A stretch of 64,000 nucleotides of DNA from Pseudomonas helleri (lineage in GTDB: Bacteria > Pseudomonadota > Gammaproteobacteria > Pseudomonadales > Pseudomonadaceae): positions 62,001 through 126,000 of the forward strand of contig NZ_JYLD01000014.1 in assembly GCF_001043025.1 (NCBI RefSeq), in the 5' to 3' direction. Below are positions 51,499 through 60,619 of the stretch, piece after piece. The notes beneath the pieces are model-generated. The model worked only from the letters and a program-made list of their open reading frames with translations, was not told where the DNA came from and did not search any database. The first letter of the stretch is position 1, and every line of letters starts with the position of its first letter. Both the position numbers and the translations under genes were made by a program.

Positions 51499-52356
51499 CT
51501 ACAACACCACCGTCCTCCCCCCATTCAAAAAAACGCGCCGTTCAATGTGATACCCAACACCCCGCGCCAGGGTCTGGGCTTCGATGTCGCGGCCCTTGGC
51601 GATCAAGTCTTCGGGGTAGTGACTGTGGTCAACCACCTCCACGCCCTGGGCGATGATCGGGCCTTCGTCCAGGTCGTTATTGATGTAGTGCGCGGTGGCG
51701 CCCACCAGTTTCACGCCTTTCTCGTAGGCCTGGTGATACGGCTTGGCGCCTTTAAAACCGGGGAGCAAGGAGTGGTGAATGTTGATGGCCTTGCCGTCGA
51801 GTTTGCGGCACAGCTCGGGTGACAGTACTTGCATGTAGCGGGCAAGAATCACCAGTTCGGCGCCGGTGTCTTCGATCACTTGCCACACGCGGGCCTCTTG
51901 CGCGGGCTTGTTGGCCGGGTTGAGGGCGAAGTGGTGATAAGGGATGCCATGCCATTGCGCCAGCGGCTCAAGGTCAGGGTGGTTGGACACCACTGCCACC
52001 ACGTCCATCGACAGTTGGCCGATGCGTTGGCGATACAGCAAGTCGTTCAGGCAGTGGTCCGCCTTGGAGACCATGATCAGCACTTTGGGCCGGTAGTGCG
52101 GCGGGGTCAGCTCAAAGGTCATGCCGAAGGCCTTGCCCCGCTCAGCCAGCCCTGCGCGAAAGGCGTTCTCGTCAAAACCGTCGGGCTGACGGAATTCAAC
52201 GCGAATAAAAAAACGCCCCGAACGCTGATCATCAAAGGAATGGTGCTCGGTGACGTAGCAGCGGTGTTCAAACAGATAGCGGGTCACGGCGTCGACGGTG
52301 CCCAGCAGACTGGGGCAATCGGCCGTGAGGATCCAGGTGTCAGGGGCGCGGCTCAT
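51499..52356 (-). CDS. purU: Formyltetrahydrofolate deformylase
   Basis: 285 residues. N-terminal ACT domain (LTADCPSLLGTVDAVTRYLFEH) and formyl-transferase-fold catalytic domain (VVSNHPDLEPLAQWHGIPYHH; HHSLLPGFKGAKPYHQAYEKGVKLVGATAHY). It frees formate from 10-formyl-THF and recycles THF loaded by sarcosine oxidase. It is usually the next gene after soxG and before fdhA. Confidence 0.95.
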   Translation of the reverse strand: MSRAPDTWILTADCPSLLGTVDAVTRYLFEHRCYVTEHHSFDDQRSGRFFIRVEFRQPDGFDENAFRAGLAERGKAFGMTFELTPPHYRPKVLIMVSKADHCLNDLLYRQRIGQLSMDVVAVVSNHPDLEPLAQWHGIPYHHFALNPANKPAQEARVWQVIEDTGAELVILARYMQVLSPELCRKLDGKAINIHHSLLPGFKGAKPYHQAYEKGVKLVGATAHYINNDLDEGPIIAQGVEVVDHSHYPEDLIAKGRDIEAQTLARGVGYHIERRVFLNGGRTVVL

Positions 52357-52393
52357 GGTGCAATTCCTTGTTATATGAGAGTTAACACCCCCC

Positions 52394-52480
52394 TGTGGGA
52401 GCGGGCTTGCTCGCGATTCAAGCGACGCGGTGTATTTGATTCACCGCGCTGATGCCATCGCGAGCAAGCCCGCTCCCACA
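52394..52480. repeat. REP/REPIN palindrome, class II
   Basis: Arms TGTGGGAGCGGGCTTGCTCG and complement between purU and soxG. Confidence 0.88.
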
Positions 52481-52498
52481 GGAGACTTGCAGTGGACA

Positions 52499-53131
52499 TC
52501 AGGCCTCAACATTCAGCCCATATTCCGCCGCCGCATCCTGCAGCCACAGCCACCAGTAATCCGAGAAACTGCGGCGGATCAACAGCTCCCAAGTGTCTTC
52601 AGCCGTGTGCCGGATCACCAGCTGCGACTTGGCAAACACGGTGCCCACCGCCTTGCCCACCGGGAAGTTGTCGGGGTGCACGTCGTAGCTCGTCGACTTC
52701 ATCAGCACGTTGCGCACATTCGGCCCGCTCAGTTCCAGCAGCTGCTGCCCGCCACTGACGTTGACCACCGAAATATGCAGCCCCGCCAACGCGGCGCGCA
52801 GGGCCTGTTCCACGGCGTATTCCTGACCGCCGGGGACGATGAGCAGCCATTCATCCGGGCCCATCCATTGCAGCGAGCTGTCGCCCTTGGCCACCAGGCT
52901 CAAGGCCACCGGCAACTCCAGGCCCAGTGCCTTGTGCACGCCTTCGGCAAAGGCCGGGTCTTTGGCGTCGCCGCGCAGGGTCAGGTGGCCCAGCAGTTTT
53001 TTCTCGCGCACGGTCACGCCAGGGTTTTTACGGCCCTTGCCGATCAATTTGGCCAGGTGAGCGTGATGCAGCGATGACTCGGCTTTGGCGCCCGAGTCCG
53101 GGCGTTGTTGGTATACGTTTGCGGTCGTCAT
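52499..53131 (-). CDS. soxG: Sarcosine oxidase gamma subunit
   Basis: 210 residues from MTTANVYQQRPD (53131). Aminomethyltransferase-like fold without its own cofactor (GDSSLQWMGPDEWLLIVPGG, GGQQLLELSGPNVRNVLMKS). Subunit of the heterotetrameric enzyme that converts sarcosine to glycine and methylene-THF. Starts 13 bases after soxA. Confidence 0.93.
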   Translation of the reverse strand: MTTANVYQQRPDSGAKAESSLHHAHLAKLIGKGRKNPGVTVREKKLLGHLTLRGDAKDPAFAEGVHKALGLELPVALSLVAKGDSSLQWMGPDEWLLIVPGGQEYAVEQALRAALAGLHISVVNVSGGQQLLELSGPNVRNVLMKSTSYDVHPDNFPVGKAVGTVFAKSQLVIRHTAEDTWELLIRRSFSDYWWLWLQDAAAEYGLNVEA

Positions 53132-53143
53132 GAGATCACCCAC

Positions 53144-56100
53144 TCAAATATTCTGCCGGTCGCCTTTCGGGTCGAAGAACACCGAAGACACAATTTCAGC
53201 CTCAATCACGCTGCCATCTGCCTGGGGTGAGAACACCCGCTCGCCGAGGCGCTTGAGGCCACCCTTGACCACGCCCATGGCAAACGAATACCCCAGCGAG
53301 TTATGCGCATAGCTGGAGGTCACATGGCCAACCATGGTCATCGGGATGGTCTGTTTAGGGTCGAACACCAGTTGCGCGCCTTCCGGCAGCCATTTATTCG
53401 GGTCGACCGGCTTGAGGCCCACCAGTTGTTTGCGCTGGTCACGCACACAGTCTTCGCGGTTCATGCCGCGCCAGCCGATCCACGAGAACGGTTTGGTGCG
53501 GCCCACACACCAGCCCATGTTGAGGTCGTCCGGGGTCATGGAGCCGTCGGTGTCCTGGCCAACGATGATGAAACCCTTCTCGGCGCGCAGCACGTGCATG
53601 GTCTCGGTGCCGTATGGTGTCAGATTGTACTGCTTGCCCGCCTCGGCGATTTTTTCCAGCACGCCCATGGCGTAGTCAGCCTGGATGTTGACCTCGTACG
53701 ACAGCTCGCCGGTAAACGAAATACGGAACACCCGCGCCGGCACGCCCGCCACCAGGCCTTCTTTCCAGGTCATGAACGGGAACGCATCGCGGTCCAGATC
53801 AATGTCGGTCACTTCGCTCAGCAGCTTGCGGCTGTTGGGGCCGCTCAAGGTCAGCGTTGCGTAGTGGTCGGTGACCGAGGTGAAGTACACCTTGAGTTCC
53901 GGCCATTCCGTCTGTTGATAGATTTCCAGCCATTGCAGCACGCGGGCCGCACCGCCGGTGGTGGTGGTCATGACGAAATGGTTGTCGGCCAGACACGCCG
54001 TCACACCGTCGTCGAAGACCATGCCGTCTTCTTTGCACATCAGCCCGTAACGCGCCTTGCCCACATCCAGCTTGGTCCAGGCGTTGGTGTAAATGCGGTT
54101 TAAAAACTCCCGCGCATCAGGGCCTTGAATGTCGATTTTGCCCAGGGTCGAGGCGTCCAGAATACCGACGCTGTCACGTACCGCCTGGCACTCGCGTTTA
54201 ACCGCTGCGTGCAGGTCTTCGCCATGACGCGGGAAGTACCACGGGCGTTTCCATTGGCCGACGTCTTCAAACTCGGCGCCCTGTTTCACGTGCCAGGCCT
54301 GCAACGCGGTGTAACGCACCGGCTCAAAGATGTGCCCGCAATGACGACCCGCCACCGCGCCGAACGTCACCGGCGTGTAGTTGGGGCGGAACATAGTGGT
54401 GCCCATCTGCGGGATGGTCACGTTCAACGAACGCGCAGCAATCGCCAGACCGTTAACGTTGCCCAGCTTGCCCTGGTCAGTACCAAAGCCCAGCGCGGTG
54501 TAGCGTTTAACATGCTCGACCGACTCAAAGCCTTCGCGGGTGGCCAGCTCAATCGCGGCCGCCGTCACGTCGTTTTGCAGGTCGACAAATTGTTTGGGGG
54601 CCCGCGCCGTGGCTTTTTCGTGGGGCACCTGAAACAGCGCCACGGTGGCTTCCTGCACTTGGTTCAAGGCTTTGGGCAACACGCCCTCGACCGCTTTAAA
54701 CCCGGCTTCGCTGGCTGCGCGCACGCCGCCTTCAAAACCATCGGCCAGGCTGTCACCCAACCCGTACACGCCATTGATGCCGCCGACGCACACGCGCTTT
54801 TGCGGCGCTTCGCCCGGTACAAAACCCAGAATGTCTTCGCGCCAGATCGGCTTGCCGCCCAAGTGCGAGGCCAGGTGCACCACCGGGCTGTAACCGCCCG
54901 AGGTCGCCACCAGGTCACACACCAGCCATTCGCCGGGGCTGGTAACGCTGTTGGTTTTAAGGTCAATGGCCGCCACGCGGGCGCCGGTCACGCGCTTGCT
55001 GCCACGGGCTTCGATCACCGCACTGCCGGTCAAAATCCGAATGCCTTTAGCCCGCGCCTCTTCAACCAGTGCGCCTCGCGGATTGCTCCGTGCATCGGCC
55101 ACCGCCACCACCTGTTGGCCGGCATCAAGCCAGTCCAGCGCGACGCGGTAGGCGTAATCGTTGTTGGTGCTCAGCAGCAGTTTTTTACCCGGCGCCACGC
55201 CGTAGCGGCGCACGTAGGTCGACACCGCACCGGCCAGCATGTTGCCCGGCACGTCGTTGTTGCCGTACACCAGCGGGCGTTCGCAGGCGCCGGTGGCCAG
55301 CACCACGCGCTTGGCCCGGACCCGGTGCAAACGTTGGCGCACTTGGCCAATCGGCGCACGGTCGCCCAGGTGGTCAGTGAGGCGCTCGTGAATGGTCAGA
55401 AAGTTGTGGTCGTGATAACCGTTGACCGTCGCCCGCGGCAGCAACAGCACGCCCGGCAGGCTCTTGAGTTCAGCGATCACTTTAGCGACCCACTCCATGG
55501 CCGGTTTGCCGTCCAGGCTTTCGCGGCTGTCCAGCAGGCTGCCGCCAAACTCTTCCTGCTCATCGGCGACAATCACCCGTGCACCGCTACGCGCAGCCGC
55601 CAGGGCAGCAGCTAATCCGGCAGGCCCGGCGCCGACAATCAGCACGTCGCAATGGTGGTTCATGTTGTCGTAGGTATCGGGGTCATTCTGCGTAGGCGAA
55701 CGGCCCAAGCCTGCCGCCTTGCGGATGTACTTCTCGTAAGTCATCCAGAACGACTGCGGGTACATAAAGGTTTTGTAGTAAAAACCCGGCGGCATCAGCT
55801 TGCCGCCGACCTTGCCCAAAATGCCCATCATGTCGGTGTTGACGTTGGGCCAGCCGTTGGTGCTGGTGGCCACCAACCCTTGATACAGCGCCTGTTGCGT
55901 GGCGCGCACGTTGGGGATTTGCGTGGCTTCGGTGGCGCCGATTTGCAGCACTGCGTTGGGCTCTTCGGCACCAGCGGCATAAATGCCCCGAGGCCGGGAG
56001 TACTTGAAACTGCGACCGATGATGTCGACACCATTGGCCAGCAACGCGGCCGCCAGGCTGTCGCCTTCATAGCCTTTGTACTGTTGGCCGTTGAAGGTAA

Positions 56101-56161
56101 AGGTCAGCACTTTGCTGCGATCAACACGGCCGCCGTTAGGCAAGCGATGGGTCTGGCTCAT
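53144..56161 (-). CDS. soxA: Sarcosine oxidase alpha subunit
   Basis: 1005 residues. N-terminal ferredoxin-like domain (FNGQQYKGYEGDSLAAALLANGV), then an NAD/FAD-type Rossmann region (CDVLIVGAGPAGLAAALAAARSGARV near 173), and a C-terminal GcvT-like domain that binds tetrahydrofolate (LGKIDIQGPDAREFLNRIYTN; RVFRISFTGELSYEVNI). It overlaps soxD by 4 bases. Confidence 0.95.
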   Translation of the reverse strand: MSQTHRLPNGGRVDRSKVLTFTFNGQQYKGYEGDSLAAALLANGVDIIGRSFKYSRPRGIYAAGAEEPNAVLQIGATEATQIPNVRATQQALYQGLVATSTNGWPNVNTDMMGILGKVGGKLMPPGFYYKTFMYPQSFWMTYEKYIRKAAGLGRSPTQNDPDTYDNMNHHCDVLIVGAGPAGLAAALAAARSGARVIVADEQEEFGGSLLDSRESLDGKPAMEWVAKVIAELKSLPGVLLLPRATVNGYHDHNFLTIHERLTDHLGDRAPIGQVRQRLHRVRAKRVVLATGACERPLVYGNNDVPGNMLAGAVSTYVRRYGVAPGKKLLLSTNNDYAYRVALDWLDAGQQVVAVADARSNPRGALVEEARAKGIRILTGSAVIEARGSKRVTGARVAAIDLKTNSVTSPGEWLVCDLVATSGGYSPVVHLASHLGGKPIWREDILGFVPGEAPQKRVCVGGINGVYGLGDSLADGFEGGVRAASEAGFKAVEGVLPKALNQVQEATVALFQVPHEKATARAPKQFVDLQNDVTAAAIELATREGFESVEHVKRYTALGFGTDQGKLGNVNGLAIAARSLNVTIPQMGTTMFRPNYTPVTFGAVAGRHCGHIFEPVRYTALQAWHVKQGAEFEDVGQWKRPWYFPRHGEDLHAAVKRECQAVRDSVGILDASTLGKIDIQGPDAREFLNRIYTNAWTKLDVGKARYGLMCKEDGMVFDDGVTACLADNHFVMTTTTGGAARVLQWLEIYQQTEWPELKVYFTSVTDHYATLTLSGPNSRKLLSEVTDIDLDRDAFPFMTWKEGLVAGVPARVFRISFTGELSYEVNIQADYAMGVLEKIAEAGKQYNLTPYGTETMHVLRAEKGFIIVGQDTDGSMTPDDLNMGWCVGRTKPFSWIGWRGMNREDCVRDQRKQLVGLKPVDPNKWLPEGAQLVFDPKQTIPMTMVGHVTSSYAHNSLGYSFAMGVVKGGLKRLGERVFSPQADGSVIEAEIVSSVFFDPKGDRQNI

Positions 56162-56490
56162 ACCTTTTCTCCCAGCTCGCGGGTGGCTGCAGGCGCAACC
56201 GGCGCGGCCTGTTCGGTGAACTGCGGTTTGCTACCAATCAGGTAGGTTTCCAAAATTTCGTAGGTCACGGTGTTGCGCGTGGCGTTAAAGAACTGGCGGC
56301 AACCGGCGACGTGGTTCCACAGTTCGTGGTGCAGGCCGCGTGGGTTATCGCGAAAGAACATGTAGTCGCCCCACTCTTTGTCGGTGCAGGCGTTAGGGTC
56401 GAGCGGGCGCGGAATATGCGCCTGGCCGCTGGCGTGAAACTCTTCTTCGGAGCGCAACTCGCCACAATGAGGACAGAAGATATGCAACAT
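56158..56490 (-). CDS. soxD: Sarcosine oxidase delta subunit
   Basis: 110 residues. Small zinc-binding subunit: Cys6 and Cys9 in FCPHCGELR, with HHELWNHVAGCRQFF giving the His and Cys ligands. Length is slightly above the usual ~95-100 because of an Ala/Pro tail. It lies between soxB and soxA. Confidence 0.94.
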   Translation of the reverse strand: MLHIFCPHCGELRSEEEFHASGQAHIPRPLDPNACTDKEWGDYMFFRDNPRGLHHELWNHVAGCRQFFNATRNTVTYEILETYLIGSKPQFTEQAAPVAPAATRELGEKV

Positions 56491-56504
56491 GGGTGTTTCT
56501 CCTG

Positions 56505-57755
56505 TTAGTGGGCGACAGCGGCTGCGCCGTGCTCATCGATTAGGGCGCCGTTGTAAAAACGGTCAATGGAAAACGGCGCCGCCAGCGGGTGCATTTCGCC
56601 TTTGGCCAAACTGGCGGCAAACACGTTGCCCGAGCCCGGCGTGGCTTTAAAACCGCCCGTGCCCCAGCCGCAGTTGAAGAACAGATTCGGGACCGGGGTT
56701 TTCGAAATGATTGGGCAGGCGTCCGGCGTAGTGTCGACGATGCCGCCCCATTGGCGGTTCATGCGCACGCGCGACAGCACCGGGAACATCTCCACAATCG
56801 CTTGAATGGTGTGTTCGATCACCGGGTACGAGCCGCGCTGGCCGTAGCCGACCCATCCGTCGATACCGGCACCGATCACCAGGTCGCCCTTGTCGGACTG
56901 GCTGATGTAGCCGTGTACGGCGTTGGACATAATCACGCTGTCGATAATCGGCTTGATCGGCTCCGACACCAGCGCTTGCAGCGGGTGCGATTCGATCGGC
57001 AAACGGAACCCGGCCTGGCGCGCCATGTGCCCGGAGTTACCGGCCGTGACCACGCCCACGCGCTTGGCGCCGATAAAGCCCTTGCTGGTTTCAACACCGA
57101 TGCACACGCCGTTCTCTTTGCGAAAGCCGAGCACTTCGGTCTGCTGGATCAAGTCCACGCCCAGGGCGTCGGCGGCCCGGGCAAAGCCCCAGGCCACAGC
57201 GTCATGCCGGGCCACGCCGCCGCGCCGTTGCACGGTGGCGCCGATGATCGGGTAGCGGGTGTTTTTTGAGCAATCGAGGTACGGAATCTCGTCCGCCACT
57301 TGCTTGCCGTTAAGCAGTTCGCCGTCCACGCCATTGAGGCGGTTGGCGCTGACCCGGCGTTCCGAGTCGCGCATGTCTTGCAGGGTGTGGCACAGGTTGT
57401 AAACGCCGCGCTGCGAGAACATGACGTTGTAGTTGAGGTCCTGGGACAAGCCTTCCCACAACTTCATGGCGTGTTCGTACAGGTGCGCCGACTCGTCCCA
57501 CAAATAGTTGGAACGCACGATGGTGGTGTTGCGCGCCGTGTTGCCGCCGCCCAACCAGCCTTTTTCGACCACGGCCACGTTGGTGATGCCGTGCTCTTTG
57601 GCCAGGTAATACGCGGTGGCCAGACCATGCCCGCCGCCGCCGACGATGACCACGTCATAGACCTTTTTGGGGGTCGGCGTGCGCCACATTTTTTGCCAGT
57701 TTTCGTGGTGGCTGAACGAGTGCTTAAGAAGGCCGAAACCTGAGTACCGTTGCAT
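56505..57755 (-). CDS. soxB: Sarcosine oxidase beta subunit
   Basis: 416 residues. FAD-binding Rossmann motif VVIVGGGGHGLATAYYLAKEHG near 35-56; the DAO-family fold follows. It carries the covalent FMN and the FAD site where sarcosine is oxidised. QRRGGVARHDAVAWGFARAADALG is a conserved block. Second gene of the glyA-soxBDAG operon. Confidence 0.95.
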   Translation of the reverse strand: MQRYSGFGLLKHSFSHHENWQKMWRTPTPKKVYDVVIVGGGGHGLATAYYLAKEHGITNVAVVEKGWLGGGNTARNTTIVRSNYLWDESAHLYEHAMKLWEGLSQDLNYNVMFSQRGVYNLCHTLQDMRDSERRVSANRLNGVDGELLNGKQVADEIPYLDCSKNTRYPIIGATVQRRGGVARHDAVAWGFARAADALGVDLIQQTEVLGFRKENGVCIGVETSKGFIGAKRVGVVTAGNSGHMARQAGFRLPIESHPLQALVSEPIKPIIDSVIMSNAVHGYISQSDKGDLVIGAGIDGWVGYGQRGSYPVIEHTIQAIVEMFPVLSRVRMNRQWGGIVDTTPDACPIISKTPVPNLFFNCGWGTGGFKATPGSGNVFAASLAKGEMHPLAAPFSIDRFYNGALIDEHGAAAVAH

Positions 57756-57777
57756 AGGGCTTACTCCAAAAACGCGC

Positions 57778-59031
57778 TCAGCGATAAACTGGGAAGTCTT
57801 TGCACAGCGACGTCACCTGACGCGCCACATCGGCCTCGATATCGGGGTCACCGAGGTGATCGAGGATGTCGCAAATCCAGCCCGCCAACTCCGTGCACTG
57901 CGCCACCTTGAAACCACGGGACGTCACCGCCGGGGTGCCGATGCGCAGGCCCGAGGTCACGAACGGCGATTGCGGGTCGTTCGGCACGGCGTTTTTGTTG
58001 ACGGTGATGTGCGCACGGCCCAAGGCGGCGTCGGCGTCTTTGCCGGTCAGGCCCTGACGGATCAGGCTGACCAAAAACAGGTGGTTGTCGGTGCCGCCCG
58101 AGACCACGTCGTAGCCGCGTTTGATAAACACCTCGGCCATGGCCTGGGCGTTGTCGATCACCTGTTGCTGATAGGTTTTGAAGCCCGGCTCCAGTGCTTC
58201 TTTAAAGCACACGGCCTTGGCGGCAATCACATGCATCAACGGGCCGCCTTGACCGCCGGGGAACACCGCCGAGTTGAATTTCTTTTCCAGCGCTTCGTTG
58301 CTCTTGGCCAAAATCAGCCCGCCACGTGGCCCGCGCAGGGTTTTGTGGGTGGTGGTGGTTACCACATCGGCGTACGGCAGCGGGTTCGGGTACAAGCCCG
58401 CTGCAACCAGCCCGGCCACGTGGGCCATGTCGACAAAAAAGTACGCACCGACCTTGTCAGCGATTTCGCGAAAGCGTGCGAAATCTAGCGTTTTGGAGTA
58501 GGCCGAGAACCCTGCAATGATCATCTTTGGCTGATGTTCGACCGCTAAACGTTCCACTTCGTCGTAGTCAATCAGCCCGGTGGCCGTGTCGATGCCGTAC
58601 TGCACGGCGTTGTACAACTTGCCCGAAAAGCTCACGCTGGCGCCGTGGGTCAAATGGCCGCCATGGGCCAGGCTCATGCCCAGCACGGTGTCACCGGCAT
58701 TGAGCAACGCCAGGTACACCGCAGCGTTAGCCTGGCTGCCCGAGTGCGGCTGCACGTTGGCGTAATCGGCGCCGAACAGTTGCTTGGCGCGGTCGATGGC
58801 CAACTGCTCGACTTTATCCACATGTTCGCAACCGCCGTAATAGCGCTTGCCGGGGTAGCCTTCGGCGTACTTGTTGGTCAGGCCGCTGCCCTGCGCTTGC
58901 ATGACCCGCTGGCTGGTGTAGTTCTCGGAGGCAATCAGCTCGATGTGATCTTCCTGACGCTGCTCCTCAGCGTTGATCGCCGCCATCAAGGCATCGTCGT
59001 AACCCTGAATCTGATCCTGTTTGCTGAACAT
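57778..59031 (-). CDS. glyA: Serine hydroxymethyltransferase
   Basis: 417 residues from MFSKQDQIQGYD. PLP enzyme interconverting serine and glycine with THF one-carbon units; here it uses glycine and methylene-THF made by SoxBDAG. The PLP Lys is in VTTTTHKTLRGPRGG. Pseudomonas often has two or three glyA genes; this is the one of the sarcosine cluster. Confidence 0.95.
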   Translation of the reverse strand: MFSKQDQIQGYDDALMAAINAEEQRQEDHIELIASENYTSQRVMQAQGSGLTNKYAEGYPGKRYYGGCEHVDKVEQLAIDRAKQLFGADYANVQPHSGSQANAAVYLALLNAGDTVLGMSLAHGGHLTHGASVSFSGKLYNAVQYGIDTATGLIDYDEVERLAVEHQPKMIIAGFSAYSKTLDFARFREIADKVGAYFFVDMAHVAGLVAAGLYPNPLPYADVVTTTTHKTLRGPRGGLILAKSNEALEKKFNSAVFPGGQGGPLMHVIAAKAVCFKEALEPGFKTYQQQVIDNAQAMAEVFIKRGYDVVSGGTDNHLFLVSLIRQGLTGKDADAALGRAHITVNKNAVPNDPQSPFVTSGLRIGTPAVTSRGFKVAQCTELAGWICDILDHLGDPDIEADVARQVTSLCKDFPVYR

Positions 59032-59172
59032 TGCGTTCTCCCAGCGCCAGCGCGCCATTCGTCTCGGTGAGGCTTATGCCCTTTGAGCCAGATGGTAGAG
59101 CCGGTACAGGCCGATCAAATGCCTGCGCGCGCCACGCAATGGCGCGTTTACGACATCACGCAAACGCAGAGT

Positions 59173-59242
59173 CTGCAGGAGCGAGCTTGCCTCGCGATCT
59201 TTTGATCGTTTAAAAGCTCGCGAGGCAAGCTCGCTCCTACAG
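59173..59242. repeat. REP/REPIN palindrome, class I
   Basis: CTGCAGGAGCGAGCTTGCCT to its complement, between divergent glyA and ltaE. Confidence 0.88.
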
Positions 59243-59315
59243 GATGTGTGTGTGTCTGTGCACCCGCCGCGTTCTTGGATAAAGTGCAGCACACCCTTCG
59301 ACACGGAACCGGGAA

Positions 59316-60359
59316 ATGACTGATAAGAGCCAACAATTCGCCAGCGACAACTACTCCGGTATCTGCCCCGAAGTCTGGTCTGCCATGGAAAAAGCCAACC
59401 ACGGCCATCAACGTTCTTACGGCGATGACGAGTGGACCCTGCGTGCGGCCAACGACTTCCGCACCTTGTTTGAAACCGACTGCGAAGTGTTCTTCGCCTT
59501 CAACGGCACGGCGGCCAACTCGCTGGCGTTGTCGTCGTTGTGCCAGAGCTTCCACAGCGTGATCTGCTCCGAAACCGCCCACGTCGAGACCGACGAATGC
59601 GGCGCCCCGGAGTTTTTTTCCAACGGCTCCAAACTGCTGCTGGCCCGCACAGAAAACGGCAAGATCACCCCGGAGTCGATCCGCGAGATCGCCCTCAAGC
59701 GCAAAGACATTCACTACCCAAAACCGCGCGTGGTGACCATCACCCAGGCCACTGAAGTGGGCACGGTGTACACCCCTGAAGAAATCCGCGCCATCAGCGC
59801 CACCTGTAAAGAGCTGGGCCTGCTGCTGCACATGGACGGCGCGCGCTTCTCCAACGCCTGTGCATTTTTGGGCTGCTCGCCGGCCGACCTGAGCTGGAAA
59901 GCCGGGGTAGACGTGCTGTGCTTTGGCGGTACGAAAAACGGCATGGCGGTGGGCGAAGCGATTTTGTTCTTCAACCACGACCTGGCGGTGGACTTTGACT
60001 ACCGCTGCAAACAGGCCGGGCAACTGGCGTCGAAAATGCGCTTTTTGTCAGCACCGTGGGTGGGCTTGCTGGAAAACCAGGCCTGGCTCAAACACTCCCG
60101 CCACGCTAACCATTGCGCGCAATTGCTCAGCCAACTGGTCAGCGATATTCCAGGCGTTGAACTGATGTTCCCGGTGCAGGCCAACGGCGTGTTTTTGCAA
60201 CTGTCGGAGCCAGCGGTGGCCGCATTGACCGCCAAGGGCTGGCGCTTCTACACCTTCATTGGCAAAGGCGGCGCCCGCTTCATGTGCTCGTGGGACACCG
60301 AAGAAGCACGGGTGCGGGAATTGGCGGCGGATATTCGAGAAGTAATGATGGCTCACTAA
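59316..60359 (+). CDS. ltaE: Low-specificity L-threonine aldolase
   Basis: 347 residues. Fold type I PLP enzyme splitting L-threonine (or allo-threonine) to glycine and acetaldehyde. Visible blocks: FAFNGTAANSLAL, HMDGARFSNA (Asp) and CFGGTKNGMAVGEA (PLP Lys). It stands divergent from glyA in the glycine/sarcosine cluster. A clean terminator follows. Confidence 0.94.
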   Translation: MTDKSQQFASDNYSGICPEVWSAMEKANHGHQRSYGDDEWTLRAANDFRTLFETDCEVFFAFNGTAANSLALSSLCQSFHSVICSETAHVETDECGAPEFFSNGSKLLLARTENGKITPESIREIALKRKDIHYPKPRVVTITQATEVGTVYTPEEIRAISATCKELGLLLHMDGARFSNACAFLGCSPADLSWKAGVDVLCFGGTKNGMAVGEAILFFNHDLAVDFDYRCKQAGQLASKMRFLSAPWVGLLENQAWLKHSRHANHCAQLLSQLVSDIPGVELMFPVQANGVFLQLSEPAVAALTAKGWRFYTFIGKGGARFMCSWDTEEARVRELAADIREVMMAH

Positions 60360-60389
60360 ACATCACGCGACGTCCTGTTTTAAACCACT

Positions 60390-60418
60390 AAGGGAGCTAC
60401 TTATGCTCCCTTTTTTTT
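60390..60418 (+). terminator. Intrinsic terminator of ltaE
   Basis: AAGGGAGC (60390-60397), loop TACTTAT, GCTCCCTT (60405-60412), then T-run to 60418. Confidence 0.92.
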
Positions 60419-60420
60419 CT

Positions 60421-60619
60421 GTCAATTATTTCAATTAATCTAACTTGCACCCATAAAACCTACATCTTCAACGCCTGAACAATAGTAAAACAAGTCAGTA
60501 TTCTTACCTCTACAAACGACTTCCACTTATGGCTAATACACTCAAATAGCGTTTGACTAAGGCCATGCAAACCCCTGCTTGAGGGTCATCACCTAACTGA
60601 CTGATAAAAGGTTAACACC
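60421..60619 (+). promoter_or_regulatory. AT-rich upstream region of the binary toxin operon
   Basis: About 200 bases much richer in A and T than the flanks. The last 21 bases, TGATAAAAGGTTAACACCAT plus G, match those before RHS1 (39814-39834) at 19 of 21 positions, including the AAGG ribosome site. A TAGC-GTT fragment at 60547-60553 only faintly recalls the RHS repeat. Confidence 0.45.
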